From assembly GCF_017654505.1 (NCBI RefSeq), contig NC_054535.1:84485785-84549784 (forward strand): DNA of 64,000 nucleotides, read 5' to 3'. Numbering within the stretch: the first letter of the stretch is position 1; each line of letters starts with the position of its first letter. Shown here piece after piece: positions 11,957-25,382 of this stretch. Source of the stretch: Polyodon spathula. Taxonomy: Eukaryota > Chordata > Actinopteri > Acipenseriformes > Polyodontidae. The notes beneath the pieces were generated by a model. The model saw only the letters and a program-made list of their open reading frames with translations. It searched no databases and was not told where the DNA came from. The position numbers and the translations under genes were made by a program.

Positions 11957-12595
11957 CTTGGGGTATTAAAGTAAACAATGCAAATTAGTGCAAGCATAAT
12001 AATGTAATATGACAGTTGAATAATATGAAAAGGTTGCATGTTTTTTTTATTATTATTCATTGCAAGAAGTTGAAAAGGGATGTGCACAAAGATGACCACA
12101 ATATGGCAGCCATATTAATTCATTGGTTAAAGTGAACAGGTAATTCAATTTGAACCACCAGTTGTGAGAAAAACTCACAGAGCAGTACCCATCATATACG
12201 TTGTCATTAGAGAAAAAATGCTTTTTTTTCCTAATTGATCTTCACAAGCCTAGGTTTCTAAGTTCAAAATATAATCTTCAATGTTTTTAAAATATGAATG
12301 AACATCCCATAAAATCACCAACAACGAATGAAAAATAAACTACAGAGAGAGCATCACTAAATTGTTATTTTAAGTAATTAAGCATGCTTGATCTAGTTTT
12401 AACCCTAATGGAATCACTGTGACAGAAATGTTTAATTAATTACAAGGTCAGAGCCCTGCACCTTTGTCTTTCTGCCTTTCAAATGTAATAGATGAGGTGT
12501 GATTACAGTCAGCAGCTAGCATTTGGGGAGTATTTTGGCAGATTCTCCCCTTCTCTGCGATGGAACTATAGCTTTATACCATCCAACACTCCTAC

Positions 12596-12724
12596 CTGTC
12601 AGAGCTTCATTGAGGATGCACTGGCTACTGCTGGCCAGGGAACAAACGTGCTCCAACATATCCACATCTGGACTGTATTGCAGTACTGCAATATCATTAA
12701 AGCGCTGGGCACCAATAAACATTT
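12596..12724 (-). CDS. Coiled-coil gene, exon 20
   Basis: 129 nt, phase 1 in and out, ATTTCAG acceptor and GTAGGA donor. Reads MFIGAQRFNDIAVLQYSPDV and ends SQCILNEALT. Confidence 0.8.
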
Positions 12725-13897
12725 CTGAAATGATTAGAAAACTAAATAAATTATTAAGATTTAAAGTGTCACTGGCATAACAATCTTCCTAAATTCGACA
12801 CAAAAAAGTTGTAATATTTGTATACATTATTATTTAAATATAATGTTCTGACAATGTAATTGCAACTGATAGATGGCTTAGCTAATGGCTTTCAGCAAGT
12901 TTAAATTCAATAGGTGCATTAACCATATCGTATCGTATTATGGAAGTGTCTGAAGAGCTGATGGTGACTTTATCAACGTCTAGACATTTTGTATATATGA
13001 ATGTCTGAAACACTGAACAGTGTATTCCACATGCAACTTGTGATCCCTACATTGAATTTTATTGCATGTGACTTGATGTCTATAATTATTCATGCCATAA
13101 AACCTGATTAAAAAGACTAAAAAGGGACAGATGACAGATGCCAAAACCAGCTGTCTTTTAATGTTACTTAGGGTTGCAGTCTATAAAAAAATACTGTATA
13201 TGTTAAAACCTAATTAGGCAAAGGTACACATGCAGCTATCGACCCCAACAGTAAAGTATGAAACCCAGATCAACAAGCAAAGGAGAACACATCTACATGG
13301 AAGCTACTATAAATCAAGGTCAAGGAACACAAATTCTATCCCTCTTCATTAATTAGAAGATTCTGTAACTTTCTGTTTACAAATCAACCCGATTGCATGC
13401 AACTTGATGTCTATAACTATTCAAAAACAAGAATGAAAAGGGACAGATGACCAAATGCAGCTATCTTTTTATGTAATATAATAAAATTCATCAAACTTTC
13501 CAAACAAGTAGTATGTTTGTGTTTAAAGTAGGTTTTTTTTTTATATATTGGGAGGCTCACAATTATAATATTCTGTGCTTGTTCACTCAAAACACAATAC
13601 CTACGTGGCACGGCCATATGTCCCAATACAAGACAAGCTCTAATTCATGCTGTTAGGATCTATGTAAGCACTGCTGATTCCAATAAAAAAAGGTATGCAA
13701 CAGGTAACATAAACTGCCTTGTGCAACTACAACAACGCAATATAGTAATAAAATATATAGTATAATAGCAATATAAAAAAAAGTATAGCAGGCTTTACAA
13801 AATACAGTGACACATTTAAAATGCCCTGGATACTGTACTTCTACAGTATACTTTATGCCAAACATAAAATAAAATGAGATAAACAACTGATACATAC

Positions 13898-14056
13898 CTT
13901 TGTCCAAAAACATTTTGATAATTGCATCTTTAAAATGTAAAATGTGTGCATGTAGTTTTCTGAATTCAATATTCATCTTATGTTGTCTAATTCTACTTAG
14001 TTTATTTACAACGATTGGTAAGTCTTGTTCCATCAGAAGTGCATCCGGTCCATCAG
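13898..14056 (-). CDS. Coiled-coil gene, exon 19
   Basis: 159 nt, phase 1 in and out, TTTCTAAAG acceptor and GTATGT donor. Reads DGPDALLMEQDLPIVVNKLS and contains KLHAHILHFKDAIIKMFLDK. Confidence 0.8.
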
Positions 14057-14355
14057 CTTTAGAAAGAAAGATTACATTAGGAATATAACCCAACATTCAA
14101 CTTCTGGAAAACATTTAACTAGTAGATGACAGATCTACAGCTACAGCCAAATGAATAGAATAGAATTAACTACTTTTGCTTCATAAAGTCAAATGAAACT
14201 TGCCAAATAATGTTACATTAACATATTGAATTACATATCGCTGTGTAGTTTTCCATAAACTGATAAAAATTTGATATTCCAAAAGCTAACATGAAAAACT
14301 GTACTTCTATATCATTTTGTAGTTTATTTGCTTACATGATGTTAAACAAAAGATC

Positions 14356-14359
<4 letters not shown>

Positions 14360-14452
<93 letters not shown>

Positions 14453-14458
14453 TTTTTT
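14360..14458. repeat. (TA)n followed by T24
   Basis: About 75 bases of TA and then 24 T, directly before the interspersed repeat at 14,459. Confidence 0.9.
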
Positions 14459-14850
<392 letters not shown>

Positions 14851-15289
14851 TGGAATCAAATATATATGATGCCTTAATCGTATAATTCAAGGTAATGAAA
14901 ATCTTTTGGCCATACAGCACACAGCTTTATTATGTGTACAAAGCACTGTTTAATTCCAATATACATCTTCAGACCCAGACATTTTCATTACATGACTAGC
15001 ACAAAAGATATTTTCCTGTAGTGTAAAATGTGTGCCGTGTTTTATTTTAGTTATCAAACTTGAAATAAGCCCGTATTTTAATTAAATCAATTTTGAAAAA
15101 CATCTTTGAATACATATTTTTCTGTATGAGTAGGTAAAAAGCCAGGAATGCAAATTACAGTTTTTCTTTGTATATTATTGTTTAATAAAATTAATAAAAT
15201 GGGGTTTAGAATGCTAATTATGCAAGAGATTAAAAAAAAAAACAAAGTTCAAGTTTGTCAAAAACCATCATCTGTATTTAACCACAAAT

Positions 15290-15397
<108 letters not shown>

Positions 15398-15459
15398 CCT
15401 CTAGCAGTGTCACGAAATGTCTACGTCTTCTGATGCTATGATTGAATAGATAAACATAC

Positions 15460-15610
15460 TTTGAGATGCAGAAAACAATAGTGAATGTTCCCGTAGCAGA
15501 CCTTCAACTGGACCCTCAAATGTTCCAGTTGATTCTGATGCCATGAATCCAGCTTCATCATCAATGAGAACATCCAGAACTGTATGATCACTAAGGTCAC
15601 CTGTGTCAGA
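15460..15610 (-). CDS. Coiled-coil gene, exon 18
   Basis: 151 nt, phase 0 in and phase 1 out, TTTCAG acceptor and GTATGT donor. Reads SDTGDLSDHTVLDVLIDDEA and contains FEGPVEGLLREHSLLFSASQ. A (TA)n array ends about 70 bases beyond the donor. Confidence 0.8.
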
Positions 15611-16117
15611 CTGAAATTGACAAATAAACTGGAATCGATAACTGTTACCAGGGTTAATACAAGTGAAATTATTAGTCAATAACCAGGGGTCAGCCAGCAA
15701 GCGGAGATACAGCCTAGCCCTGCTGAAGTCTATGATCTGTGATTCAGAGGAATAGAAGGGTTCTACTTCAAAGCAATCAACTCAAGCAATGTACCTGTGT
15801 ACAGTAAGACAGAAGGCCTGACTTCCCGCTGTGGACAAAATGCTCACACCATACATTTATTATGGAATGTGCAATTTCCATGCAATTTGCACTAAGTGGA
15901 AAACATAGGCCAGGTTGTCTATTTCAGCTGCACACCATCTGCAATACAATGGCTGTTGGCTGTACCCCTTTTCACACTAGACACTTTTTCTCAACAAAGA
16001 CACTTAGTTGTAAACTGTGCACTTCAATTTTAATGAACTTTTTTTTTATTAGAAAATGTATTCATAAAAAGAATGATAGTTCTCTTAGTATGATCACTGT
16101 TTTTTTAAACTGCTTAA

Positions 16118-16210
16118 CACTAGAACTACCAGAGCGGTCTTTTTGGCACATCACATTTTTTAAATGCATTTTTCTCCACAGATTTGGCAGCTAGGCACCT
16201 GTGCTTTTTT

Positions 16211-16266
<56 letters not shown>

Positions 16267-16996
16267 CTGTAAAATACTTATTTTCTATTTAAAAATACTT
16301 TTTTGAGTTAAAATTAATAGGCCAATACAACACAGGACTGCACAGCAATAGGCATGATTACACTGAAAAATAAAAAAAAAGGTTACTGAATAATAGTGTA
16401 TCAAACCAGCTACTGCAAGACTGGAGACAGAAATTACTGTTCAAGAGCCAACAGAGTCGAACTCAGACACAAAATAAAAGGGTAAACAAAACACTTGCAT
16501 CAAACAGTCAAGCAAACAAATCTCGGGCACTATTCTCTATTCCTTCACAGTGTCGTAAGCTCCCGCGGCATGTCAAAAGTCATCTCTGAGCTGCTAAAAC
16601 CATTCTATTTTATAGCCCCAGCAATGCAATCATAAGTCCCATTCCACCACCACCCCCAAGTCTCTTGTCAGCGTTCACGTTGTAACAGGTTTCCCTCACG
16701 TGTAACAAGCAGGCTGAAAAAAAGTGTCGCAGACAATACCCTGAAGGAAAACAAACAGTAACCTCAAATCATCTGATTTGCAAAGAAATTATGGGAAAAT
16801 ACAAGTGAGGAACTCAGAATTAAAGGTAAGCACTATGTTTGGTATGTTAAAATAAACATTTTAACTGTTTTGAGTACATTTACACAGAACAGTTTTGTAG
16901 CGTGCAACGCTTCAATAGTTTTATACGCATTTTAATGTAAGGTAAAAGGCCGCTACGGTAGTTCTAGGTATGTGTGTACGCCCGGTAGTTCCAGTG
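16118..16996. mobile_element. piggyBac-like non-autonomous element
   Basis: Flanked by TTAA at 16,114-16,117 and 16,997-17,000, the piggyBac target duplication. Left tip CACTAGAACTACCAGAGCGG; the right tip in inverse is CACTGGAACTACCGGGCG. A second inverted copy of the tip core (CTAGAACTACCG) lies about 35 bases inside the right end. 879 bases, no transposase, with an internal (TA)n at 16,218-16,265. It sits in the intron between exons 17 and 18. Confidence 0.7.
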
Positions 16997-17568
16997 TTAA
17001 TGCTTCATGTGGAGGTATTTATCTTGCGTTTACAATGACAGGAACACTTTGCTGTCATTCTTTTCTAAAGAATGAAGGCATCAGTTTGCTTTGATTTTCC
17101 AACTAAAATCTTTCCCCATAATTAAAATGAATAAGCCCCAGTTTCCTACTTATTCATTAGTTCTTCATTTTCCATTCTTCCCCAAGCCTCACCTCAAACC
17201 TTGCATATGTGTATATAAAAGTGATCCTAAAATAGTTCATCAATGAGTAATAGTTAAACTGCAATGATTAAGATGTTAGGGAACCAGCAATGATAATAAA
17301 AATATATAAAAAAAATACTCCTCTGCCCTATGGTGCACAGCCATTTATCTTAAGAGTAATATGGATTCTTTGTAGCAAGTCCTTAGATAACAGAACCGTT
17401 ACTGGTTGTAGTTATAGGTGAATTTAATAGGCCTCCAGACATCTTGTATCTGTATGCAATACACAGAACATCCAGGCCAGCTCTTTGCAAGTTACTTTGT
17501 GTTTCAGGTTTTATACAATTAGGACATACTGCAAATTGACGAAACTAGGTTTTACAATAGTAGTTTAT

Positions 17569-17571
<3 letters not shown>

Positions 17572-17647
<76 letters not shown>
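17572..17647. repeat. (TA)n microsatellite
   Basis: Perfect TA run. Confidence 0.95.
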
Positions 17648-17648
<1 letters not shown>

Positions 17649-18788
17649 CATTTTTATAGAATTACATTGTGTTCTTTATGAGAGATTTGGAGGCTCATGC
17701 CAGTCATTTATTTATTGTTAGGCACAGCAGGAACTTGGTTCTTAAAAGGTCCAGGGAAGGTTGCCCACTTCTGAGACAGTAATTTGGTCTCAGTTCTCTT
17801 CCAGTCCAAAGGAACACTGCTCAGTGTGTCAATTAGTTTTACTTTAGAACAGTTTTGTGGTTTATCCTGAAGTGAACCTCAGAGAATAGGCTATAAAGCT
17901 TTCATGTCGATTATGGACCCAATTCTCAGAAGCACTGTATTAGACATTATCTCATTGATTTAAGTCTCTCTGGTGAATAGGTTTCTTCTTCTTTTTCATG
18001 TGGTGAACTTTATTTTGCTCAATATACATTGCAAGATTTTACATTCTCAGTATTGTTCATTATTTTGATAGACAGATCAGCTCTCCCTATTAAACAAGGA
18101 AGATAGTGTATACTGTAGAATAACCCTCATGGAACCCTGGTACTAGCAGCTTCATATTGTACATGAACAAGCCACTTTCTATTCTGTAAATACACTTAAA
18201 CTGGATGTATAAGGCTGTAATCCCATCTGACACACTATTTACAGTAAGTAAGAACACCATGGTCAAGAACATTTAGGATAAGAGTATGGTATTGTGTATC
18301 GTATTAACCCCATTGACAGGGACAGGCAGAATATGTCTTGGACACAGGACATACAAATGTGAAAAATATACTGATCTCAGCTGTTGTCTAATGTGGCAAT
18401 TATTGATGCTTGCTCTTCCTTTCCTTTTCGGGTAGCAGAAAATTATGATTTAAAGAATGTTCATTACTTTGACAGCATGTGTTGATTGCATTGATTCATC
18501 ATCTGCTAAAGAGTGAACACTGGCCTCATCCTGGGAACTCTGTTACACAGTCATTGATCAAATTAGTTGTGATATCTAGCTTACACTATGCACTTCATTA
18601 CTGCAGGCTGTTAACATTGCATCATCTTTGACTTGTTTTAACATCTCAAGCACAGTATCCACAAGTAAAAAGAAATATACCGATTTGTTTCACCTTTCAT
18701 AAAACATTACAGAATTTCATAAGAGTAACGAATGATGTGATGGTATGGTTTAAATCTATGGTGATTCAAGTCTGTCACATGCTCTTAC

Positions 18789-18878
18789 CTGTTCACTGTG
18801 CTCTTGCAAGGAATGTTTTTTAAAGTACAAAACGGCAGTCTGAGCCTCTGTTAGCTGCCCCAGAAGCGACTCTCTTTC
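18789..18878 (-). CDS. Coiled-coil gene, exon 17
   Basis: 90 nt (30 codons), phase 0 to 0, TTTTATGCAG acceptor and GTAAGA donor. Reads ERESLLGQLTEAQTAVLYFK, continuing the coiled coil of exon 16. Confidence 0.8.
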
Positions 18879-19505
18879 CTGCATAAAATTACATTATTAT
18901 CAGAAGTCCTATAACTGGAATATGTCTTGTATTGTATAAGCATACAACTCAAGAAAATGAATTATTATAGCTCAGAGTCAATAGATTTTGCATATACAGT
19001 ATTAAAGGCAGTCATTAACATAAAGTATGGGGGAATGTGAAATGTTCCCATTTAAAATAACCTGTGTAATTGCAAAGAACCATTTCACAATAAACGTGTT
19101 AATCATGGCAAATGTGGACTGGTTCTTTCAACATATTTTCAATGCTTTGCAAATATATTCATAGTCATTTTAGCACCTGCTTTATTCTTCTTTGCAGATA
19201 ATAACTTACACAAGGTATTAGAAATGTCACATTCCTTTCACTTGGGTAATGTTAGAAATAATTTATAACAGGTGACCCAGTTCTGACCTGACAATTTAGA
19301 AAAATAACACAGACATAAACCTAATTACTCTAAGTCCAGATTTAGATGCACTTATCAATTTATTATATCTCAGTTAGTCTTACTTAATATCCAACATGTC
19401 AAAATGATTAGATACACTGGAGTTAAATGAACATTTAATACATAAAATCATGACAAAGCTCAGTTTACATCAGAATCCCATTTAGACCCATTATTTATTT
19501 GAAAT

Positions 19506-19508
<3 letters not shown>

Positions 19509-19543
<35 letters not shown>
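19509..19543. repeat. Poly(A) tract
   Basis: About 34 A in a row. No retroposon body is recognised beside it. Confidence 0.9.
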
Positions 19544-19545
<2 letters not shown>

Positions 19546-20275
19546 AAAGTATGAATTATTCCAGCTGTTTAAACTGTATGGTGAATTTTACATTTCAGGG
19601 GAAAAACAACATCCTAATATTTTTTAAAATAATATTTTTATGATGGATATCAACAATATATTATTTTACTGTACTGGGTGAAACTGCAGTGTTATTGATT
19701 TCCACTGTAGTTAATATTTTCAGCTTAATGTATGTCACTTGTAAAATACTATGTTAACAACAATGTAAATTATTGTCCTGCATTATTAATATTTGTGTTC
19801 TACATTGCGAAGTACTTTTTTTCAAAAAAAAAAAAAATAAATAAATAAACATTTAGTTTTACTAATTTATTTCAACAGTTAACACCAGCTATAAATATAA
19901 TATAGCTAAAATATAAGCATAAATTATACTCTGAACACTTGAACTCTTATTACGATGATTCATGGTTTAGATGTTGAAAGAATGAAAGGTTACAAACACA
20001 GTGCAATTGGTACTCCTGCAGAACATTTATCCACTTTCCCAGAGTCCTGGGAGTCTCATTACACTGTGCTGTACAAATGACAGCAAACCTCAGTATGAAT
20101 AACAATCATACTGAAGGGTTCTTGTATGATTTTAATGACTTAACATTTTTGAAATATAATCCCTAATATTGGCATTTTGGTAGGTGTATTAATTGTTTGC
20201 CATGTGTGTTTAAAACTGTGTAAGTGGTGAACAATATATCTTTTTTTTTTTATTTACAGTGCAAGATCTACTCAC

Positions 20276-20392
20276 CTGAGTCCAGTGTAACAGCTTTGTT
20301 TCCAGTTCATCTTGAAGACAGCTTACAGTCTGGTTGAATCTTTCCTTCAGTGTAGAAACCTCTTTCTCTAATTCATCTATCTTACGAATAGC
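20276..20392 (-). CDS. Coiled-coil gene, exon 16
   Basis: 117 nt (39 codons), phase 0 to 0, TTCTTAAG acceptor and GTGAGT donor. Reads AIRKIDELEKEVSTLKERFN and ends KLLHWTQ. It is a clear heptad pattern. Confidence 0.8.
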
Positions 20393-21405
20393 CTTAAGAA
20401 CAATAGAGACAAACTTTAATCTGCATAAATACTTAATCAAAAGACATCCATTTGTGACATTAATCCTTTAACATACAAAGCATTGGCTATGATCACAATA
20501 TTGATAATGGGTTAAAGGGTATAAATTCAATGTAAAATGCAAGATTAATTTACTAGCATGTGTGCTAGACTCAACAGTCAGACATTTTATAACTCATGAC
20601 CACTTTGTATACATTTAAAGACGTCTATGAAAAGCCATATTTTAAATGATCTATTATTTTAAATAAATATATTTTGGTAATATTTTTGAATATCTTGCAA
20701 AAAAGAAAACATTATATTGGAATTATTGATGTTTATCTCTATCCTATAGGCCTGAAAGTAGCATTCATCTGAAGGAATGCTCAACTTAAAAAAAGAAAGA
20801 TTTTTTATAAAAACATTACCAAGGGGCACACAACAGTTTAAGGGATATCCACATGCAACAACGGTTGGTAAAAGTAAAATGGTAGTGTTTATAGAACAAC
20901 AAAATATGAAGTTTGAAAAAATGCGGTCAGGAAATGGTCTCATTAATTCAGAAACATAAAGTCACATGACCACCTGTCAGCCACATTGGGCCAGAGGTCA
21001 ACAACATGTTCACAAGTTCATATTCTAAAGCATTATACCACACTTATGTGTGAACATCTGCATCTGGCATCATTAAAAACCTGTCTTTGGAACACACATG
21101 TTTTTTTGTTGTTGTTATTCTCATTTGCATATTGCCAAGTTTTATTTATTCAAATTGACAAATGCCCCAATACAAAAATCCAGTGTCCTGTAAAATAATA
21201 CATGTAACCATTTAAAACTAAAGCATTTGATAGGTTGTACTTTCTATTGTCAGTGTACATATGGTTAAAAAAAGGACAAAATTATTCCATATATTCTCAC
21301 AAGTGCACCTTTCAGAACTGTAAAACCCTTAATTACTGCCTCCTAGCCAGTGATTATAGAGGGATTTGAAAAGGTCTTTGGGAGAAAGTAGTTGGGATTT
21401 GTTAC

Positions 21406-21581
21406 CAGGGCTTGTTCGTCTCTCAGATCAATACTGTGCTCCAGGAAAGCGTCTTGAACAGTCTCCAGAGTGCTCATTCTCTTACAGACGAAATTTTCAC
21501 TGCCCCCTGTGGGCAGCCGCTCTTGTACTGCACTCTGTTCGGAGCTCACTTGAGTAACAAGAAGTGTATGTTTTTCAGTGC
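21406..21581 (-). CDS. Coiled-coil gene, exon 15
   Basis: 176 nt, phase 1 in and phase 0 out, CATAG acceptor and GTAACA donor. Reads TEKHTLLVTQVSSEQSAVQE and ends SIDLRDEQAL. Confidence 0.75.
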
Positions 21582-21888
21582 CTATGAAAGGAATAGATGT
21601 TTGTTAAGGGCCGTTTTAAAAAGAAACTATTAAGAAAATTGGCCTTGAACTGAAATGTATTCCTGTATTACAGCGTGTGAAGCTTGGAGACATAACAGAT
21701 AATAAATGGGTCCTATTCACCAAGCTTAACCAAGTGTTATCCTATATAAAGACTATTATATACATTTGTAGGCTTTTGAACCTAAGGATACCAAAAAAAT
21801 TCTAGAACAGTTTCAATGTATTTCAAATTTTGCATGAGTTGGACTTTAGGACAGGAAGTGCTTTGAGAAAAAAAGTATATAAAATTAA

Positions 21889-21953
<65 letters not shown>

Positions 21954-21984
21954 TTTATCTCATGTATATCTATATATATATATA

Positions 21985-22029
<45 letters not shown>
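21889..22029. repeat. Compound (TA)n(CA)n microsatellite beside exon 14
   Basis: TA, CA and again TA runs over about 140 bases, ending 7 bases before the exon 14 donor (on the minus strand it starts just inside the intron). Confidence 0.95.
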
Positions 22030-22032
<3 letters not shown>

Positions 22033-22036
22033 CTAC

Positions 22037-22148
22037 CTGGGGGGGGTAACACAGTTGAAATGAATGCTGCATCTTCCCTGTTCACAGGTAGCACGACTCC
22101 CAATGTCTTGTTCTCCATGAATCCTCCTCTAGGCAACAGTTGTCCATC
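22037..22148 (-). CDS. Coiled-coil gene, exon 14
   Basis: 112 nt, phase 0 in and phase 1 out. Reads [20 protein letters not shown] and ends at a Pro run coded by eight C. The GTAGTG donor is followed after about 8 bases by a 140-bp TA/CA microsatellite. Confidence 0.7.
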
Positions 22149-23898
22149 CTTTTAAAGTTAAGTAGATATTAGTTCACATATTTGCAGTACTTTAAAGAGA
22201 AACTTGGTATGGGTAGGAAATATCAACAAGTGTTCTTTTTGCATTATTTTCTGTTTTAGTCATTAAATCTTGATATTTAAAAAGTCAGAAGATTAAAGCA
22301 ACCCTGTGCCTTCAAAATACCTCCCAGAATCATATCTAAACTATGAACATCGGACACACCTGAGTGTAACCATTGACAGATAAAGGTTAAAAGTACCATA
22401 CCCGGGTTTTTGGTTCTGCAGACAGTGTGTGGTTCTGAAAGGCTGTGCCTAACAGTGCCTAACAGAACACAGTAACAGTTTTTCTTCAATTCTCAATGGC
22501 TTGTTATCCTAAACACCACCCTCCTAGCTTGCATCAAACTGAAACACGGAATCGTATTGCACGTCTTATGTACCATCCCTGTGGTGCAATCATGTGACTT
22601 TTTGGTTTCAGGCTGAACGAGTTAGGTAACCAAGAAAAGGTCTGAGAGTCTAAGCTTGCGGGGTCATTAAAAATAATGGTTTGGACTAACTTGCTGGTGC
22701 TCACACTGCACCTGATGATCTAAGACATTAATAGTGTATTGTATACCAGAAGAATCCTTATGATAACAAAAGGGACAGTGGTAGTGTAAAAAATGTTATG
22801 GAAGATTACCACCTCAGTATATTTAGACTGATCTTTCATATAAACAATCAATAAATACGATTATATATAGTATTATATCTTAGAGATATATTTCAGTGCC
22901 ACCTTTCTGGCCCCTGGGCAAATTAGTCTGCCTGTTTTGCACACTGGTTAAGACATTTGCTGGTCAAAGGTTCACTTCCAGCCTCCGCCATGTTACACGT
23001 ATACAATGATTAAGCCAGACAAATTAGCATGTTCTGAATATTAAAAATATAGAGAATGAAAAACGGTAAGTACATTTTAAAGGTGAAAAGTATTCATTCA
23101 GCAACATATCTGTGAACATAGGTATGTCTTGGAATGGAATTTAGACATGAGTTCAAGTTTGACAGGTTTCTCGATTTGCCTTTTTCAGGGGGCTGTGACA
23201 GGCTTGAAAGGCCTCCTCAGAGACCTACGATTTCTTAGTCCTTCCAAGGGCAGTATTAACAGTTTCTGGAAATGTTAAAAAAAACTCCTCAAAAGAAGTC
23301 TTTATCATACTGTTCATTCAATCGGATCAAATGTACCTTTTACATAAACGTATGAATATGGCTGTATCTTTTACACAGGGAAATGTGAAACCTACAAAGT
23401 GATAACAATACATATTTGTTAAGATTTATTGGACATATTTGGTTATATTTATGCATTTTAATGTTGACAGGCTGGATATTCCAACTAAATGCATATTTGT
23501 AAGTAAAGGGCATTTTTAAAAAAGTAGCATTTTAGATTACAGGGCCTCAATAGCCAAATAAAAACATTGTAATAACTGAGTAATTACAAATGGAAACGAC
23601 CCTGTGATTAACATCTTGTTACCTGAAGTAATTACATTGTAACACTACAACACAGGTTATTTCTTATAATCACACACATGCTAGGTAATGTTGATAGTTG
23701 CCAAGTTATTACATGGTTATGTGTGCCCCATAATCAAACCTGCTACCATTATATTAATAGTAAACCTTGAGGATCTGAATGAACACATTGGAAGCTGCTC
23801 AACAAGTAAGTTAGTTCAGCAATATAACATAAAAACAGAATATGATCAGAAAACAGTCTACATACTAAATGGACCTGGTCTCAACAGTATACATTTAC

Positions 23899-24021
23899 CT
23901 TCTCAGAATCAGTTAGTAACTGCAAACCTCTTGGTCCTTCTTTTGACGAATGGTTGGTTTCTTCATCAGTGAGGAGATTAGCCTGGCCAGCATGAGCTGC
24001 TACAGAGTACTGGCATCCATT
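23899..24021 (-). CDS. Coiled-coil gene, exon 13
   Basis: 123 nt (41 codons), phase 0 to 0, TTTGTTTTAG acceptor and GTAAAT donor. Reads NGCQYSVAAHAGQANLLTDE and ends QLLTDSEK. Confidence 0.75.
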
Positions 24022-25304
24022 CTAAAACAAATTGTTTGTTTTAGCATTTCCAAAATGCACATCTTACTTTAACTGGTATTTATTACACCGCTATAAAAGT
24101 GTTACAGTTAACAGTGTAGTGTGTAACTCTGTTACTCTTATTTCTTTTGCACCCTCCAGCACCCTCTAGTGGCTACTATATCCAACGCTCATCGCCCGGA
24201 ACTAAAAGGTAATATGCAGTAACGTTTTTACGTATATTTCATAAATAATTTTATAACTTCTGTATTTTTCTCACTTTATATGTCTTAAAATGACATCATA
24301 AAGCTTAGCAAGCTTTTTTAGCAGAATTTTCTATTTTTGAGCGTGTTAAGTGTACCATTACTGAATGTGTCTGTGACCATAAGGATTTTGTTGTGGAAGA
24401 CAACAAAGGAAAGAAGGTACAACTATGTGAGCAAGTACTGTCAAGTTTCTATTATTGTGACAGAAAAAAAAAACACTGAAGCATTTTGGAAAGTAAGCGA
24501 AAACAATAATTTCATACAGCATATAAAAAGCGAAAGCCCCCCAAAAAATGATTGACATAGAAACATATAAAATAGCTCAAAATAAGCATCGAAAAATGAA
24601 ATTAATAAAAAACGAATAACAGAATCCCTAATTATAATCCACACTCAGACAATTATGCATGCTCAGACTATTAAAAAAATAAATAAACCACAGTCCTTTG
24701 GCTCGCATGGTCTGTAATGTCATCAGAAATCACACTGATGTGAACAAAAATGTTTATTTAACAGTTGATTTGTAATGCTTTCACAATGAGCTACATAACT
24801 GTATTACAAAAATAATTCTGAAGCACACTGTAAAAGATTATACCACCAGGACACAACTTGTAGGAAGGAACAGAAAGTATAGTTCTAAGTAGTTTCTTAT
24901 TAGTTAAATACATTAAAGTTGTTTTATTTCTCTTGGAAAACTTGCTTAAAGCATGTACTACAAAATAGGGCCTATTTTTTAATTCCACTGTAATGCTACA
25001 GACCATAAAACTTAACCTGTTTTTTTCTTTTTTTTAAATCACTTCCAAAAAACACTTAAAAAAAGATTGCTTTTCTACAACGAATTCTCAACTGAGCAAC
25101 AAACTTTTTTTTTTATTTTGACTGGTTATTTTTACAGTTTTATTGCTCAAACTGACCTATGTACCGCAACAAAGTTAATTGAAAATGCCTTTGAAAGAAA
25201 ATTCACTGCGCTGCCCATCATAACTGATCCTTTAGTGTTGTCATACCATAGGGTAGGCAGAGTAAACAATCATTTTAAGAACATCACAACATCCAATGAC
25301 TTAC

Positions 25305-25382
25305 CTTCTCCAGAATATCCTTTGAGTCAACACATTCACCAATAGCTGGGCATTCATAAAAAGACACTTTCTTCACTCTACC
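25305..25382 (-). CDS. Coiled-coil gene, exon 12
   Basis: 78 nt (26 codons), phase 0 to 0, GTAAGT donor. Reads GRVKKVSFYECPAIGECVDS then KDILEK. The acceptor (CCAATGAAG) is weak. It was chosen because it keeps phase. Confidence 0.65.

Noticed and set aside
22395..22425. A 14-nt exon candidate between exons 13 and 14
   Set aside because: Its phase would break the frame between two exons that already join at phase 0.
22925..22985. Second tRNA-like segment (CTGGTTAAGACATTTGCTGG and GGTTCACTTCC)
   Set aside because: Could be an old SINE head, but no body or tail was recognised, so it is not listed.
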